Below are positions 1 through 12,000 of a stretch of 64,000 nt of DNA, piece after piece. Below the pieces are notes generated by a model that was not told the origin of the DNA, searched no databases, and saw nothing but the letters and a program-made list of their open reading frames with translations. The position numbers and the translations under genes are program-made. Numbering within the stretch: the first letter of the stretch is position 1; the number at the start of each line of letters is the position of its first letter. The stretch is taken from positions 2,294,001 to 2,358,000 of the forward strand of contig OZ017755.1 of NCBI GenBank assembly GCA_963969365.1, read 5' to 3'. The stretch is from Asterochloris sp. CNOR1 (lineage: Eukaryota; Chlorophyta; Trebouxiophyceae; Trebouxiales; Trebouxiaceae).

Positions 1-3000
1 ACTGCAGTGCGCATGCTGGCAGCATGACTGCAGCAGGGGCAGGCCTGCATCAGATGGGGAAGCTAGGGCCATACACAGCTCGCCCGCTCCAGCCTGTCCT
101 GGAACTGATACTGCAGCTCACCTGCTCTATCTGGTCCCACAGTAGGCAGGCCACAGCTCAAAAAGCTGGCCACATCCATCTTGTCCCAACATGGGCGGGC
201 CACAGCTCACCTGCTCCATCTTGTCTCGAATGAGGCGGGCCACGTCCGCCACCGCCTCCTCGCCAACCTGCGCCAGCTCCTGAGCCTTCTCAGGGGCATG
301 CTTGACAGCGTCAGCTGCAGCTGAGCCTGCCTGCACACGGACACACATGAGCATGTGAGGCCATGCCCGGCTGCATCATGCAGCTTTGTGGGAGCCACCC
401 CTGCTGCAAAGCATGTTTTGGGACGACGCGGCAGATGGCTGACAGCCAGCTGTCCTTGTGAACCTGAAGCAGACACGTTGCCCCAGCTGACGGCTTTGCA
501 ACTACAGAACGGCCGTGAAGGGGCCCAACCTGCTCAGCTAAAGCACTGGGTGGACACAGCGCCCCAGAAGTTGAGCGCACTTAAAGCGCACACTCCCTGG
601 CGATAACAAAATAGTTTGAAATTTATGCTTGAAGGCAAACTCTTGCTTGTCATACCGAAAGCTTTTGGCACACCTGACCGCGACTGCACAGCAGCACATG
701 GGTTTGATTGCCAGCCTGCTTGGCTGCCTTGACGGTCTGCAGGATGCATAAGGCAGCCACCCCCACATGCTGGCAGGATCAAGGCTTGTACATCTGGCTT
801 GGTTTCATAATGCTGATGATGACAGTACCAATCTTTCTGCCTTGCATGGCTGTCTCGACAGCCTACAGGACGGCAAAGGCAGCACCTCCCATGTGCTTTT
901 GCAAGCGGAGGGGTGCTCACCTGCTCAGCCTTCTCCACTCCAATGACAGTAGCCCCAAGCCCAACCTTGCCAGCCTGCTTGGCTGTCTCAGCAGTCTGCA
1001 GGACGGCAAAGGCAGCCACTCCCACTGCCATCTCTGCCAAGTTCTCCAGCTTGTCCGTAGTCAGACTGGCAGCCCCAACTGCCACCTCAAGCCCCTGCAT
1101 TAGCAGCGTATACATCAATGCGTATCTCTGGATGCCAACAACAATGCCAATTTTGTCAGCACTTTCAGAATCAGTACGGTGACAGAGTGGACAGTGTGTG
1201 GCAGCCCAGTGCCATGCCCAGCCCCAACACCAGCAGGAAGCTATAAGCTGCTGGGATCAGTCTAGCCGCTACTTGTGCCAGAAGAGTATTTTGCCAGAGA
1301 CCCAGCTATCCATGACAGCGACGGCAAACAAACCTCCAAGAGTAGCAGCAAAACCATACTGGGTACTGTGGGCAGCCATTGGCTTTCCAGGCTTGAGCAT
1401 GGCCTGCAGTGTAGCTGGCTGACTATGCACTCAGGTAGAGGCAGCACCGCGCAAGGGGACTAGCTGGTGCATCAGGTCGCGAGCCTAGCGTTCCTGCTGG
1501 CATCTTAGCACATGGGGGTCACAGGTACCAAGACAGATCAGCGCCTTTCAACAGATGTGTCATAGATGGAGACCAAAAGCAGCTCGTTGACCTGGTGTTG
1601 CCGGGTGCCTGTTGCAGGCAGGCAGTGCATGGCAGCCAGTCACAAGCACAGCGTTGCCCAGGATAGTGCTTGAATGCAAAGCTCCTCACTGCAGTGAGGC
1701 TTGCAAGTATATCCTCTACCTGATGCAGATGCTGTCACTCAGTTGGCAATCCTGGCACCGGCACAGGCTTGCAGGTAGCCCTCTACCACATGCAGGTGCT
1801 CATGCACCTGGCTGACTCTGCTGGCATTGGCGCCACCCATGACTTATCTTTGACTGGCAGAGCAGCTGACGTGAATGTCCCACTGTGTGCAGGTGCTGGC
1901 ACATCAGTTTAGCGGTGCAGCCCAGAAGCATGCACCTCACCTTGTGCAGGTACTGGTACAGCTGGTTGGCAAAGCTGGCAATGGCACTTGCTATGTCGCC
2001 AGCAGCGTCCTGCGCAGTCGCCACAGCATTGCTGTCCCCACCATCCCGTGCCTTGCTGTGGGGGTAGCTTGTGACCTGCAGCAGCCAGGCAGGCAGTGTA
2101 GCAGTCAACATAGACTGAGCATACAAGCAATGTGGAAGCCCCTCTGGGCATCTGGCAAAATGCTGCCTGATGTGCAGGCTGCAGCATGGCAAGGGCTCTC
2201 CATCCCTTGCAGAGGCTGACCAATGACCTGTGCCCTGTGTCCTGTGACTGTGACCTGCAGCAGCTGCGCAGGCACAGGGCACTCCATGCTGGTGCACAGG
2301 AGAAGCCTGACATGCACTGTGCAGCTGTGACCAGTGAGAGCAGTGGGCTGTGACCTGCAGCAGCCAGGCAAGCAATACTGCAGCACACGCCATGCGGTGC
2401 TAACCCTAGGTGAAGGCAGATATGCAGCAAGGCACCCTCTGCCAAGCTGCCAAACTGCTGCCTTGGAGACAAGCTGCTCCCCCACATGTGGCATCCAGGA
2501 TGTGCTTGGGCTCCAGCGTGTGGCTGGCAGCAGCCAGGTAGGGGCAGCATAGATCAGCCACAGCTTGCCTGAATCGGCAAGACAGAGTCAGACTAGCAGG
2601 CCAGACAGCTGGCTGGTGCTATGGGGCTCCCTTCAAGACTGGCTGCTATTCACTGTCTGCTTCAGACCTAAAGTTGTGTTGAATGCACTGCACCCTCAGG
2701 TACAAGGTGGGCAACCCCTCTGTCTTTCTCTGTGGCTTCTTGGGCCCCTCCATGGCGCTGTCTGCAGAGCAGGGCACTCACAAAACCGGTCCCATTTCAG
2801 TTGCCCTTCCTTTACAGTCCTGTCCACGTGTCTCAGTCAAGTCACAAGACGAGCACTGCAGTGTCCAACCTAGTGCACTTTCTGTTGCCCTGGGTGTGCA
2901 GTACCTGAAGCACAGATCAAACCACCTGCGCAGTGCCCCTTCTCCTGATATGCCTCCTCCTGCCCACGCTATTCAAAGTGCACTACACTCTCAAAGCCAT

Positions 3001-6000
3001 CATCCTCAGGTCACAAGGCCAGCATGGCAGTGTCCAACCTGGCCAACATGCTGCACTGTCTCTTGCCCCAGGTGTGCAGCACCTGAAGCACAGATCAAGC
3101 CAGCTGTGCAGGGCCCCTTCTTCTGTCGTGCCCTCTCCTGCCCATGCTATCTGCACTGCACTGTACTCTCAAAGCCAACATTCCACCGTTCCACCTGGGC
3201 ACAACTTCCTACCTCATCTTGCTGTTGCCAGGGATGTGCCCGCAGGCCAGCAGCACAGTCCCCACCTGGTGCAGTTTCTCCCGCTCCTCTGGGTTGCTGT
3301 CTGCAGAGCACTGCATCCTCATGAAGACAGTGCCCCACCTGCAGCAGTTTTGCCTGCCGCATCATGCTGTTGCCTCAACGCTCCGCTCGCCAGCAGCGCA
3401 GTGCCCCACCTGGTGCACTTTCTCCTGCCCCATGTGCAGCACCCTCACCACAGTGTCCATCGTCTTCTGCTGCAGCGCATCAAACATCTCGCGGGTCTGC
3501 TGAGCGGTGTTCAGCGTTGCTTCGCGTACTGTGCCCATCACGCCGCCGGCTTTCTGGCGGGCTGCCTCAGCGGCCTGGGCAGACCTCTCTGCAGGCAGGA
3601 AGTGTGGATGACAGGTGATGCCTCAGTTGTCTTCTAGCAAACTCAGAAGAAGAACCACTTGACCTTCAAGGGCGGAAACAATAGTTACATCAGGTGTTGC
3701 CATTCTGCAGCGCTGTGAGCAGCTTGTCTGGCCTGGGCAGACTGCTGTGCAGGCAAACACAGCAGGAGATCAGGACGCAGCCCATCTAGGAGCAGCACAA
3801 GGTCTGCCTCGTGAGGCAGACTTCTGCAAGCCAGAGTGCAGCAGGCTCATTGTGAGCTGCAAGAAACACTGAGTTTTCAGCAGAGTGCCTGGTCCGCTGT
3901 GCCTGGCCACTGCAAGCAGGGCCTCGAAGCAACTGCACAGCTGCCAGAGCATGGCTGATTGCAGACTGGAGGGGGCTCGAAGGACGCATGGCAGCTGCAT
4001 GGAAGGGGAGGCCTGTGCAAGAGGCCTTCAATGAAGGTCTGTGTACAGGCAGGTTGAGCCAATCGTGTCTCTGGGCTGTGTTGGCGAGACGGCTGCCAAT
4101 TGGCAGCCGAACCAAATGAGCTGCCAGCCACCACCTCCTGGGCATGCCACTGCTTGCCAGAAGCATGGTGGGCTTGCCTGTGGGCTGGTGGCTGTGCTGG
4201 CCCTGATGCACTGTCACGCCAGCCCCTGCCTGCCAGGGAGAGACCCCAGGACTGAGGCCCCACTGCAGTGGGCACTACAGGCGGCCATGCATGGCCTCAC
4301 CAGCACTCCCCTCGGCTCCAGCCCCAACATACGCCCCTACTAGAGGCAACCTTACAAGTCGAAAGCAGAGCAGCCCGGGCAGGGTGACCTTCAGGATGCA
4401 GCCAGCTTGCCAGTGGTTTTTGACGGTGTGCCAGTGGACAACAGCAGAGACAGGCACCCTCACGTCCGGCCACACTCACCTTGGACCTTGCCCCAGCTGT
4501 GCACCTGATGTTACTTTGACCCTGGTGCCAGCCCTGAAAGACCAACCTCCAGCTGCCCGGCGCTTATAGGTGCCTCACCCTGTGCCGCTGCAGCAGGAGC
4601 CAATGGCAAAGAGCCAATGGCAGTGAGAACCTCACTCATAGCCACTCTCACCTTGGACCGCCTGAGTGACCTCCTCCCCCTGCTGTGCAGCCTCATCAAT
4701 GGTCCTCTCCACCTTCTGCCGCTGAGCCTGTGCCGTCTCCAGCGTGGTGGACTTGACTGCCTCTGCAGGCATGCGCAGTAAGCTTTGTGGGACAGAGTGG
4801 TGGCTTGGCTGCCTCTGCAGCCTCGGGGTGTCAAACAATTTTTGTCTTTGAGCCCCAGGGTGGGGTAGGGGAGGGTGAGGATACGCATCGCTTGGTGGAC
4901 CCGGCTGCTTCTGCAGTGCAGGTACACAGATTCTTGGTGCTGGAAGGACAACGCCCACCTGGCACACATGCGTAGTAATGCCTTGCAGCAGAAAGGTCTT
5001 GTTGCTTGGGGCCTCTGCAGGCATATGCACAGCTTGATTGGATCTGCTGGGGAGCAACCTGGCTGGGGAGATGCCGACATCTTGCAGCAATGTTCACAGG
5101 CGTACCCTGAGTTGGCACTGCATTACTGCAGGATGCCCAAAGGGCATGCAGCGGCAGAGAAGATGGCAGAGGTTCAAGAGAACCAACGTGCTGGGAGGAA
5201 GGCACTACAGTGAATCAGCACAAGATTCCACAGACAAAATGCGTCTGATACTGCTTCTGCTGGTGGCTTTCTTGCATCACGGTGCAGCCAACGACTCCAC
5301 ATGTGCGCCATTGCAGCCTGCCTGGCCTGCTCCACGAGCTGCCTACGTTCCCAGCAAAGTCAGCAGCATGAGAGCCCACCTGCAGCCTGCCTCGAGCTGT
5401 CCATGGCTTGCTGGGCTGCTTGGGAGATGCTGGCAGTGGCCTCACTGGCACAGTGCTGGACCTGAGCCGTCCTCTCCGCTGCAAAGCGTGTAGCCTCACG
5501 AGTACGCTGCTCTGCCCTCTCAGTATCCACGACAGGGTGCGAGTCCGCAATGCCTGCAGGCAGACACCAGAAACGCTGGGTGTGGAATACAGGTACACTT
5601 GTGCACAAACAGAGGCAGGCTGTGTACCACCAGAGGGAGAGACCTCCAGCGCAGCGGATGCACGCTGTTGTGCTCGCTCAGGATCTGCTGCAGGCTCAGG
5701 GTCTGCAGTGCCTGCAGGCAATCGCCAGCAGTACTGCGTTGAGATGTTCAGACATGAAGTTGCAAAACGTAAGGAAGGCGGTGCACCACTGGGCCGGGAG
5801 AACTCTGATGCAGCGCGGCCACGCAGAACTGCCCTCTCCATGTCTTCAAACGGCGGCCGTTCTATCAAAGGCGGACGCTCTGCAGTGCCTGCAGCCAAGC
5901 GTCAGCTTGTTGGGGGGAGGGTACTGCATCCAGCTGCAGAGACAGAGGCGTGCTGTGTGCATCACCAGTCTGGCTGTACTCCACTACAGGTGCATCTTGG

Positions 6001-7183
6001 GGCCCCTGATCAACCCATTCAGGCTCTACCACAGGTGGCAGCTCCAGAGTGCCTGCAGGCACGCGCCAGCACAGTTTCAGGTGTATGCTTTGGCAGCCAG
6101 TGCCTCAAGCAGAGGAGCTCTGTGCACCACAGGGGCGGCAGCGCTCCAGTGCAGCACGAGTGATCTCACGAGCATGGCGCTCTGGCTTCTCAAAGTCTAC
6201 TATAGGCGGCGAATTCACAGTGCCTGTACACAAGGGGATGGGTCATGGGTCATGTGATGGACAGCCATGAGTCCCAGTGCAATCTGTGCACCACTAGGGC
6301 AGCAGAAGCAGGGCTGTACCAGATGATGTGGGCGTCTGTGGATGGAAGCTGGCAGGCTCTTCTGAGGAGTACTGCTCAGGTGTGCTGGGAGGAGTGAGCT
6401 GAGCCACAGGGGGATTTTTTGCTACAGAGGCATCCTTTGATTCCAAAGGGTGGTACCGTTCTGCAGGTTGTGTGGGAGACATGGGTTGGCTGCAGCCTAA
6501 GCAAAATTTGGCAGCCTGGCGGCGCAAGCTGCGGTTGTGTCTGCTGTCTTTTGTCATGAGGCACCTGCTCTGGTATTTAACCTGGGCGCTTTTAAAGGGT
6601 AAGTGACCTTTAGGTCGCATTCAGGCAGCTTCACAAGAGACACCAAAGTTGTGCATGTGCCAGCATGCACCACAGTGGCCCTGCACGGCTTGTACAATAC
6701 AGTTGTGTACACAGGCTAAGCTGCTGAGTCTCCCAGCAGCAGGCAGCCTGCCGCACAAGGCCAGCCACACAACACAATCAGCGCCTAGTCTGAAATGCAG
6801 GCGTGCCATCACTGATCCCAGCTGATCTGCACAGCTATGCTGGTCAGAGGCTCATGCATGCATCTGATGTGCGAGTGGTGTTGGACAGCAGACCACGCTC
6901 GGGGTGTCATGTCAAGCGTGATGCGCCCGCATCACCCTCACAAGACCCCAGGCCAGAGAGCCGCAGGTGCAGGCAGTACCAGGCAGCCTGAGCTGCCCAG
7001 GGGGGCCTCACCTATGATCTGCTGGCCCCTCCTGCGGGCTTCCTTGGTGTCAAATGGAGACCTGGTGCCTTCCATGTGAGCCATGGGGCTGCCCAAGCTT
7101 CCGTAGGAGCTCTGCAGTCGGGGTGACACCAGCGCTGCTTTAGACGACGACGACAAGTACTGAACTGCTGACAAGGATGACAT
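1..7183 (-). CDS. LEA-like hydrophilic repeat protein, partial (3' end beyond window)
   Basis: The start codon is at 7183 and the first exon (7012-7183) begins MSSLSAVQYLSSSSK. Supported exons on the minus strand are 7012-7183, 6320-6460, 6128-6223, 5966-6052, 5787-5888, about 5628-5711, 5380-5553, 4652-4762, 3410-3588, 1941-2075, 921-1094 and 211-330; more may lie between. The product is rich in Ala, Glu, Gln, Lys and Arg with long amphipathic helices, for example EAARQKAGGVMGTVREAT (3410-3588) and EKAQELAQVGEEAVADVARL (211-330). This is the composition of group 3 LEA-like desiccation/cold protectants, although no single signature fixes the family. Exons 3 to 7 are related to each other and carry a PPVVD-ERA-type core. 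The first seven exons are joined by phase-1 introns. Function as a stress protectant is inference. The gene is cut by the left edge, so the C terminus is not seen. Confidence 0.6.
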
Positions 7184-7702
7184 TGACCTCTTGCGATCAG
7201 GTCAAGCAGGGCGCCTCAGGCAATCTGCCACGCTTGTCAATGCGCAGGCAGCTGGCGGGCATGCGTACACATTGTGCATTCTCAGCCAAGGTGCCTCAGC
7301 GCTGACTAGCCCCTTCCACATGCCAAGCTATTCGAGTGACTTGCTCCTCATGCTCTTCCCCTGATGCGACGCCACTGTGCAGTGGAGCACCTCAGGGGAC
7401 AAGACTTGCCACAGGCAGCATCCCAGTGGCAAGATTCTTACAACCGCGATTTGCCGATCAGTCACCGAAACTTGTTCTGGGGATGGCCTGTGCAAACCAC
7501 AAGAGCAGCCGGATCGCACCATGCTGGTCCTGGAGCCCTCGCTGGGCTCCACGGGAAAACTCGACAATGTGTCCAGATGATATCCCGCATTCATCCTGGC
7601 TTCCAGATCGCTGGTCCTCGGCTGGGCGAGGTGCATGCCGAGGAGCAGCAAATGGGTCAACAACTGACTAACGCTCCTGAAACCACTCAGCAGGAGGCTC
7701 TG
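7184..7702. promoter_or_regulatory. Divergent intergenic region, LEA-like / TRAPPC2L
   Basis: These 519 bases separate two start codons on opposite strands and should hold both 5' UTRs and promoters. I see no clear TATA box or repeated element and no supported coding exon. Confidence 0.4.
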
Positions 7703-8741
7703 ATGATCGTGTGTGTTGCAGTGGTAGGACAGAAAGTAAGCGTATGGATCAGCCAGCTTGTTTGACCACATGCACAGCTTTTATTTGAGGATGGTTTAGT
7801 GCTTTTGCAGAACAATCCTTTGTTCATTGAGGTGTTCAGCAAGCAGGAGGCTCTACCCTTCCACTACATTGTGCACTGCGCACTCGATGCTGTTGAGGAG
7901 AAAGGCGAGGGATTCATGTGCAGCCTGCACAGGTCTACTCTTGCATGCCTCACTCACGGAGCCATGCTACCTGCAGTCACTGCCCCTCGCAAGGGCCCCA
8001 GCGATCTCATTGATGCCTACCTGGGCCTGCTTTACCCCACAGAAGACTACAAGGTATCCTTTTAGGGGCCCTGCTTGAGTGGCAAAATTTGATGAAGCAC
8101 AAGGGTCTGAGAAATGATGGAGGCCAGCTTTTCTGGCACCTGCTGCAGCTGCTCAGATGCAAAGGGCTTGATGGCGTGCAGGTGTATGGGTACATCAGCA
8201 ACACTCGCATAAAGTTCCTGCTGGTGCTCAATGAGCAGGCCAGCAGGGAGGACGAGATTCGCCTGGTGCGGTCACAGCAACAATGCTGCACACCAAGTGC
8301 AGACCGCCTGCATGGCCCGCAGCAGCCGTTCGTGTCCCTCCTGCTGCTTTGCAAATGCCTGCTCTGCCCCCTGAATCAGCATGGTCTCAAGCCATATTTC
8401 TGCAGCTGCCACTGGTCTGTGACCGGCTGCAATGCAAGTACCTGTTCTGCCCACTCTTGGAGCCCAGGTTGCCACCATGCACCACTGCAGCGTCGACACC
8501 TTCAGGTTGTGGCATGCAATGCAGATCTTTCAGCGCTTCCATGCCGCTTATGTGGATGCAATCTCCGATCCCTTCTACACAATGGACACCGTGAGCCACA
8601 GACATTGCTGAGCAGGCTACAAGTGCATCATGTACTACTACCCCTCAGACTCCTCAACTTACCTGATTACAGGCCATCAACAGCCAGCGCTTCTCTCGCG
8701 CAGTCCAGGCATTAGCTGGAGGAGTCATAAGAGCAGCATGA
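7703..8741 (+). CDS. TRAPPC2L: Trafficking protein particle complex subunit 2-like (TRAPPC2L)
   Basis: Longin/sedlin-fold subunit of the TRAPP tethering complex in ER-Golgi traffic. Exons are 7703-7735, 7811-7904, 7977-8053, 8182-8265, 8525-8590 and 8673-8741, giving 140 aa, the same length I recall for the human family member. The start is MIVCVAVVGQKNNPLFIEVF, a plant-like N terminus; then come FHYIVHCALDAVEEK, YLGLLYPTEDYK, VYGYISNTRIKF and FHAAYVDAISDPF, all diagnostic blocks in the right order. The second intron (7905-7976) uses a GC donor. Without removing it the protein gains 24 residues exactly where the family is contiguous. Head-to-head with the LEA-like gene, tail-to-tail with the kinase gene. 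Stop is TGA. Confidence 0.93.
7905..7976 (+). other. GC-AG intron in TRAPPC2L
   Basis: Donor AAAG|GCGAGG and acceptor CTGCAG|TCAC. The intron is 72 nt, a multiple of three, so reading through keeps the frame. Excision gives EEK-VTAPRKGPSDLIDAYLG, which aligns with the plant family without a gap. Confidence 0.8.
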
Positions 8742-9050
8742 CACATGCTTCGCCAGCCCCATGAGCCTGTGATGCTGCCTTCGCGTGCCCAACTTTGGTT
8801 GACAGCTGTGCAGGAGGACAACGCTGCGTGTGCCCCATCTGAATGCTTGGATTCATTCCAGTGCTACAGTATTAGCAGCAGGAGCCATGCATTTAGACTG
8901 CTTGGAGCAACTGATGGCATTGTCAAGGGGAGGGGCGCCACCTTGCTGGGCAGAGCACTCCAAAGTGCTTTGCCAGCATACACAGTACAGACAGTGAACA
9001 GTTCTCAACTATCAAGTTCTTATCACTGAGTGCTGAAGCAAGCTCTGTCC
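8742..9050. other. Tail-to-tail intergenic region
   Basis: Between the TGA of TRAPPC2L and the TAG of the kinase gene. Presumably both 3' UTRs. I see no coding signal, tRNA or obvious repeat. Confidence 0.5.
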
Positions 9051-12000
9051 CTATGTGTCACTACTGCCAGCGTCACTATTGGGCGTCAGCAGCTTCAGTT
9101 GGGCCATAATGTCTTTGAAAGAGGGACGCCTGCATGTGCAAGCAGAATGTAGGGAGCAGGCATACTGACAGATTTGCAATAAGCAGCATGTCTGCAGGTC
9201 CCAGGCCTGACACAAACATACTTTGCTTGTGGAATGCCTTGTAAGGGCACTCTGCCCAGACCCTAGCTGGTCTTTGACACACAGGAGACTCACAGTTCTG
9301 GCTCGTGCTGCGTGCAGTCCAGCACCATCTGGGCAAGGGATCGCATGATGGCCTTGCCAGCAGCATCCAGGTTGTCAGGGATATTGACGGGGCCCAGCTT
9401 GGGCGTCTCGCCCATATACCATTGCGTCTGGATCTGTAGCAGAGGGGGCAGGGATGCAGAAGGCTTTCTGACAGGGGCGGGCGGTTGATCCCCATAGCTG
9501 TCAGCATACGGAAGGGCCTCTCCGACAACACATATGTCACCCTGTGTAAGATGCAATCATGAGGGCCCTACCCCAGGCAATACGCTCTCAAAGCCTACAT
9601 TTTCAGAAAAGGTGTAGACCTAGAAGTCAATCACGCTGCCAAAGGGCCACTTGTACTCCAGCACCTCTCACTGAGTAATGCCAAAGGCCCTGCCAAAGCT
9701 CCAAGCTGGTCAAAAGGTTGCACCTGGAAGCCATTGGTGCCTCCAAAGGGTTCAAAGTGGGGCGCTTGCTTCTATCAGCTCGTCCCTTCTTTGGTCTCAG
9801 GACCCCAACCCAACCATCCAAAACGTCAAGTCACCAAGTGGCCTCACCTGGAAGCCGTCCATGCCCCCAAAGGGGCGCTTTCGTTCCAGTACCTCCCACA
9901 GCGTAATGCCAAAGGCCCACACGTCCGATTTCAAAATTGTGGCCAGGGAGTCCGGCTCCTGTCGCGGGCTCTCCACCAGCAGCAGCTCTGGTGCGGCATA
10001 GGCAGCCGTGCCTATGACACCAGCCGTCAGGCTGCGTTCCAGTGTGGGCCTCTTCTGCGTTGAGCTCTGCTTCAGCGAGATGAGGCGGCTCATCCCAAAA
10101 TCGCCAATCTTGGCCTGCAGGCCATAGCCTGCACAGACAGCAGCAGCAGTGGCTCAGGGGAGAGCCAACAGATTACAGGAGGCAGCTCCCCCACCAGCCA
10201 CTAAAGGAGCGGGGGCCTGCAACCTCCAGGGGTACAGCAGTCCAGGAGACATCAGTTCCTGTGTGCTGGGGAGTCCGGTTGGCTGGACAATCTACCACAC
10301 ATGGGCAGCCCATGAGCCACTTCTGCACAGCCTCTTGTCAGCAGTAGAGGATGCACTGCCATGTGCTGTCACGCCATTTGTGAGTGTCAAGACGCGCAGA
10401 CACTGCCTGATAGCTCCATGACCAGCTAGGCCACGCATCTGAGGGCAGCCATGACCTTGAGACACAACCTCATTTGAGAGTGCAGGCTGGAGAAGTACAG
10501 CCCAGCTGTGTGACACTTGCTGTTGCAGCAAGCATGGTCCTCAACCCCCGAGGCTGGTGATGGAGTGCCCTCGCAAGGATAAACAAAAAAGATGTTTGCC
10601 TGTATGCTGATGGCCGCATCAAGCAGCGTCCTTCCTCTCCTGCCTACAGGAGGGATCCTCCTGAGTTTCCAAACAGAAGCCCTCCCGGATGCTGCACATC
10701 TATGGTCCTCTGCCACCATGCTACCTGACACATGGATGCAGCGCTTGACGCTCCCAAAGCATCCCAAGGGCATCCTGGCACCCCAGAGCCAGCCATAGAG
10801 ACTCATGGAGCTGCACCGCGTCCCCACACCACTGCCATAAGAAGCTATTGGCCCCCCAAACCCTGCTTGTGGACTGTCAGGATGCCCCAAGTGTGTGCAG
10901 GCAGCACACTACTTTGCGCTGGCAGAATGTGCAGCAACCTCAGAGCTAGCTCCCCCACCAACAAAGATGTCGCCTGCCTGGCTCTCAGGTAGCGCCACAA
11001 GGACCATTGTCGAGGGCAGCCCCGCCTGCTGTCGCAACTCCAGTGCCCTCAGTGCAGCAACCTCAGAGCAGCTCACCCAGGAAGATGTTGCCTGGCTTCA
11101 GGTCGCGGTGCAGCAGCGGCGGTCGCTGTGCATGGAGGTGCACCATGCCTCGCACCACCGCTATGAGCAGCGCCACCAGCTTCTGAGGGTTCCAAAACCT
11201 GCGAGCGCTGTGGTGCAACAGCAAGTCCAGCGTCCCCCGCGGACAGTACTCCATCACCAGGTACAGCTCGTTCTGGTGCTGGCACAGACCGCGCAGGGCG
11301 ACAACATTGTCATGCGTGCCTGCAGGGCAGCCAGTCCACATGGGGGTGCAGCAGCAGGCTGCTCTGGTGCCAGCACAGGTTGCCTAGAGCGACAGTACCA
11401 GCTTGCGGGCCTGCAGGTGACGCGGATTGCAGGACAGATAGTGGGAGCAGCAGCAGATTCTCAGGGTGCAGCAGGAGCCAGCCGGGAACAGGAGGCAAGC
11501 TCCAGGGTGCAGCAGGCTGCTCTGGAGATGAAGCACTGCAAGCCGCCCACTGCCCAAGCCTGCTGGAGACAAGGAGGGCAGGAAGCCATGAGCACATGGG
11601 TGCAGATTCTGAGGGCATGCAGCAGAGGCCCCAAACCACACCCTCTGCTTAGAACGCCTCCACCTGTGGCAGGAGCCCCACAGTCTCCATTTGCATGTGC
11701 CAACATTCTCCCCTCCCACTCAAGCCACCAACCACGAGGCCCACCTGTGCTCAGGTTCATCTCCAACTCGGTGGACGAGGAGGTCTGCTTCACAGCGACG
11801 GGCGTGTCCAGATACATGCAGGCGTGCACTGGGCCCTCGGCGCCCCGCCCCAGGAACCTGCCCCACACCAGGTCCTCATATTTTATGATGTCGATGGACA
11901 CCTGCAGGGGCGCATTGCTTCAAATGATGTGGACAATTGACCTGGACTTGCCCGCATCGACGAAGTCAGTCAGTCATGCCCTGCATGGTTGCAGGTGCAC

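Noticed and set aside
10426-10890. 155-codon minus-strand frame in the kinase gene
   Set aside because: It lies wholly in the intron between exons 17 and 18, whose junction is fixed by LGYGLQAKIGDFG; no splice signals support inclusion.
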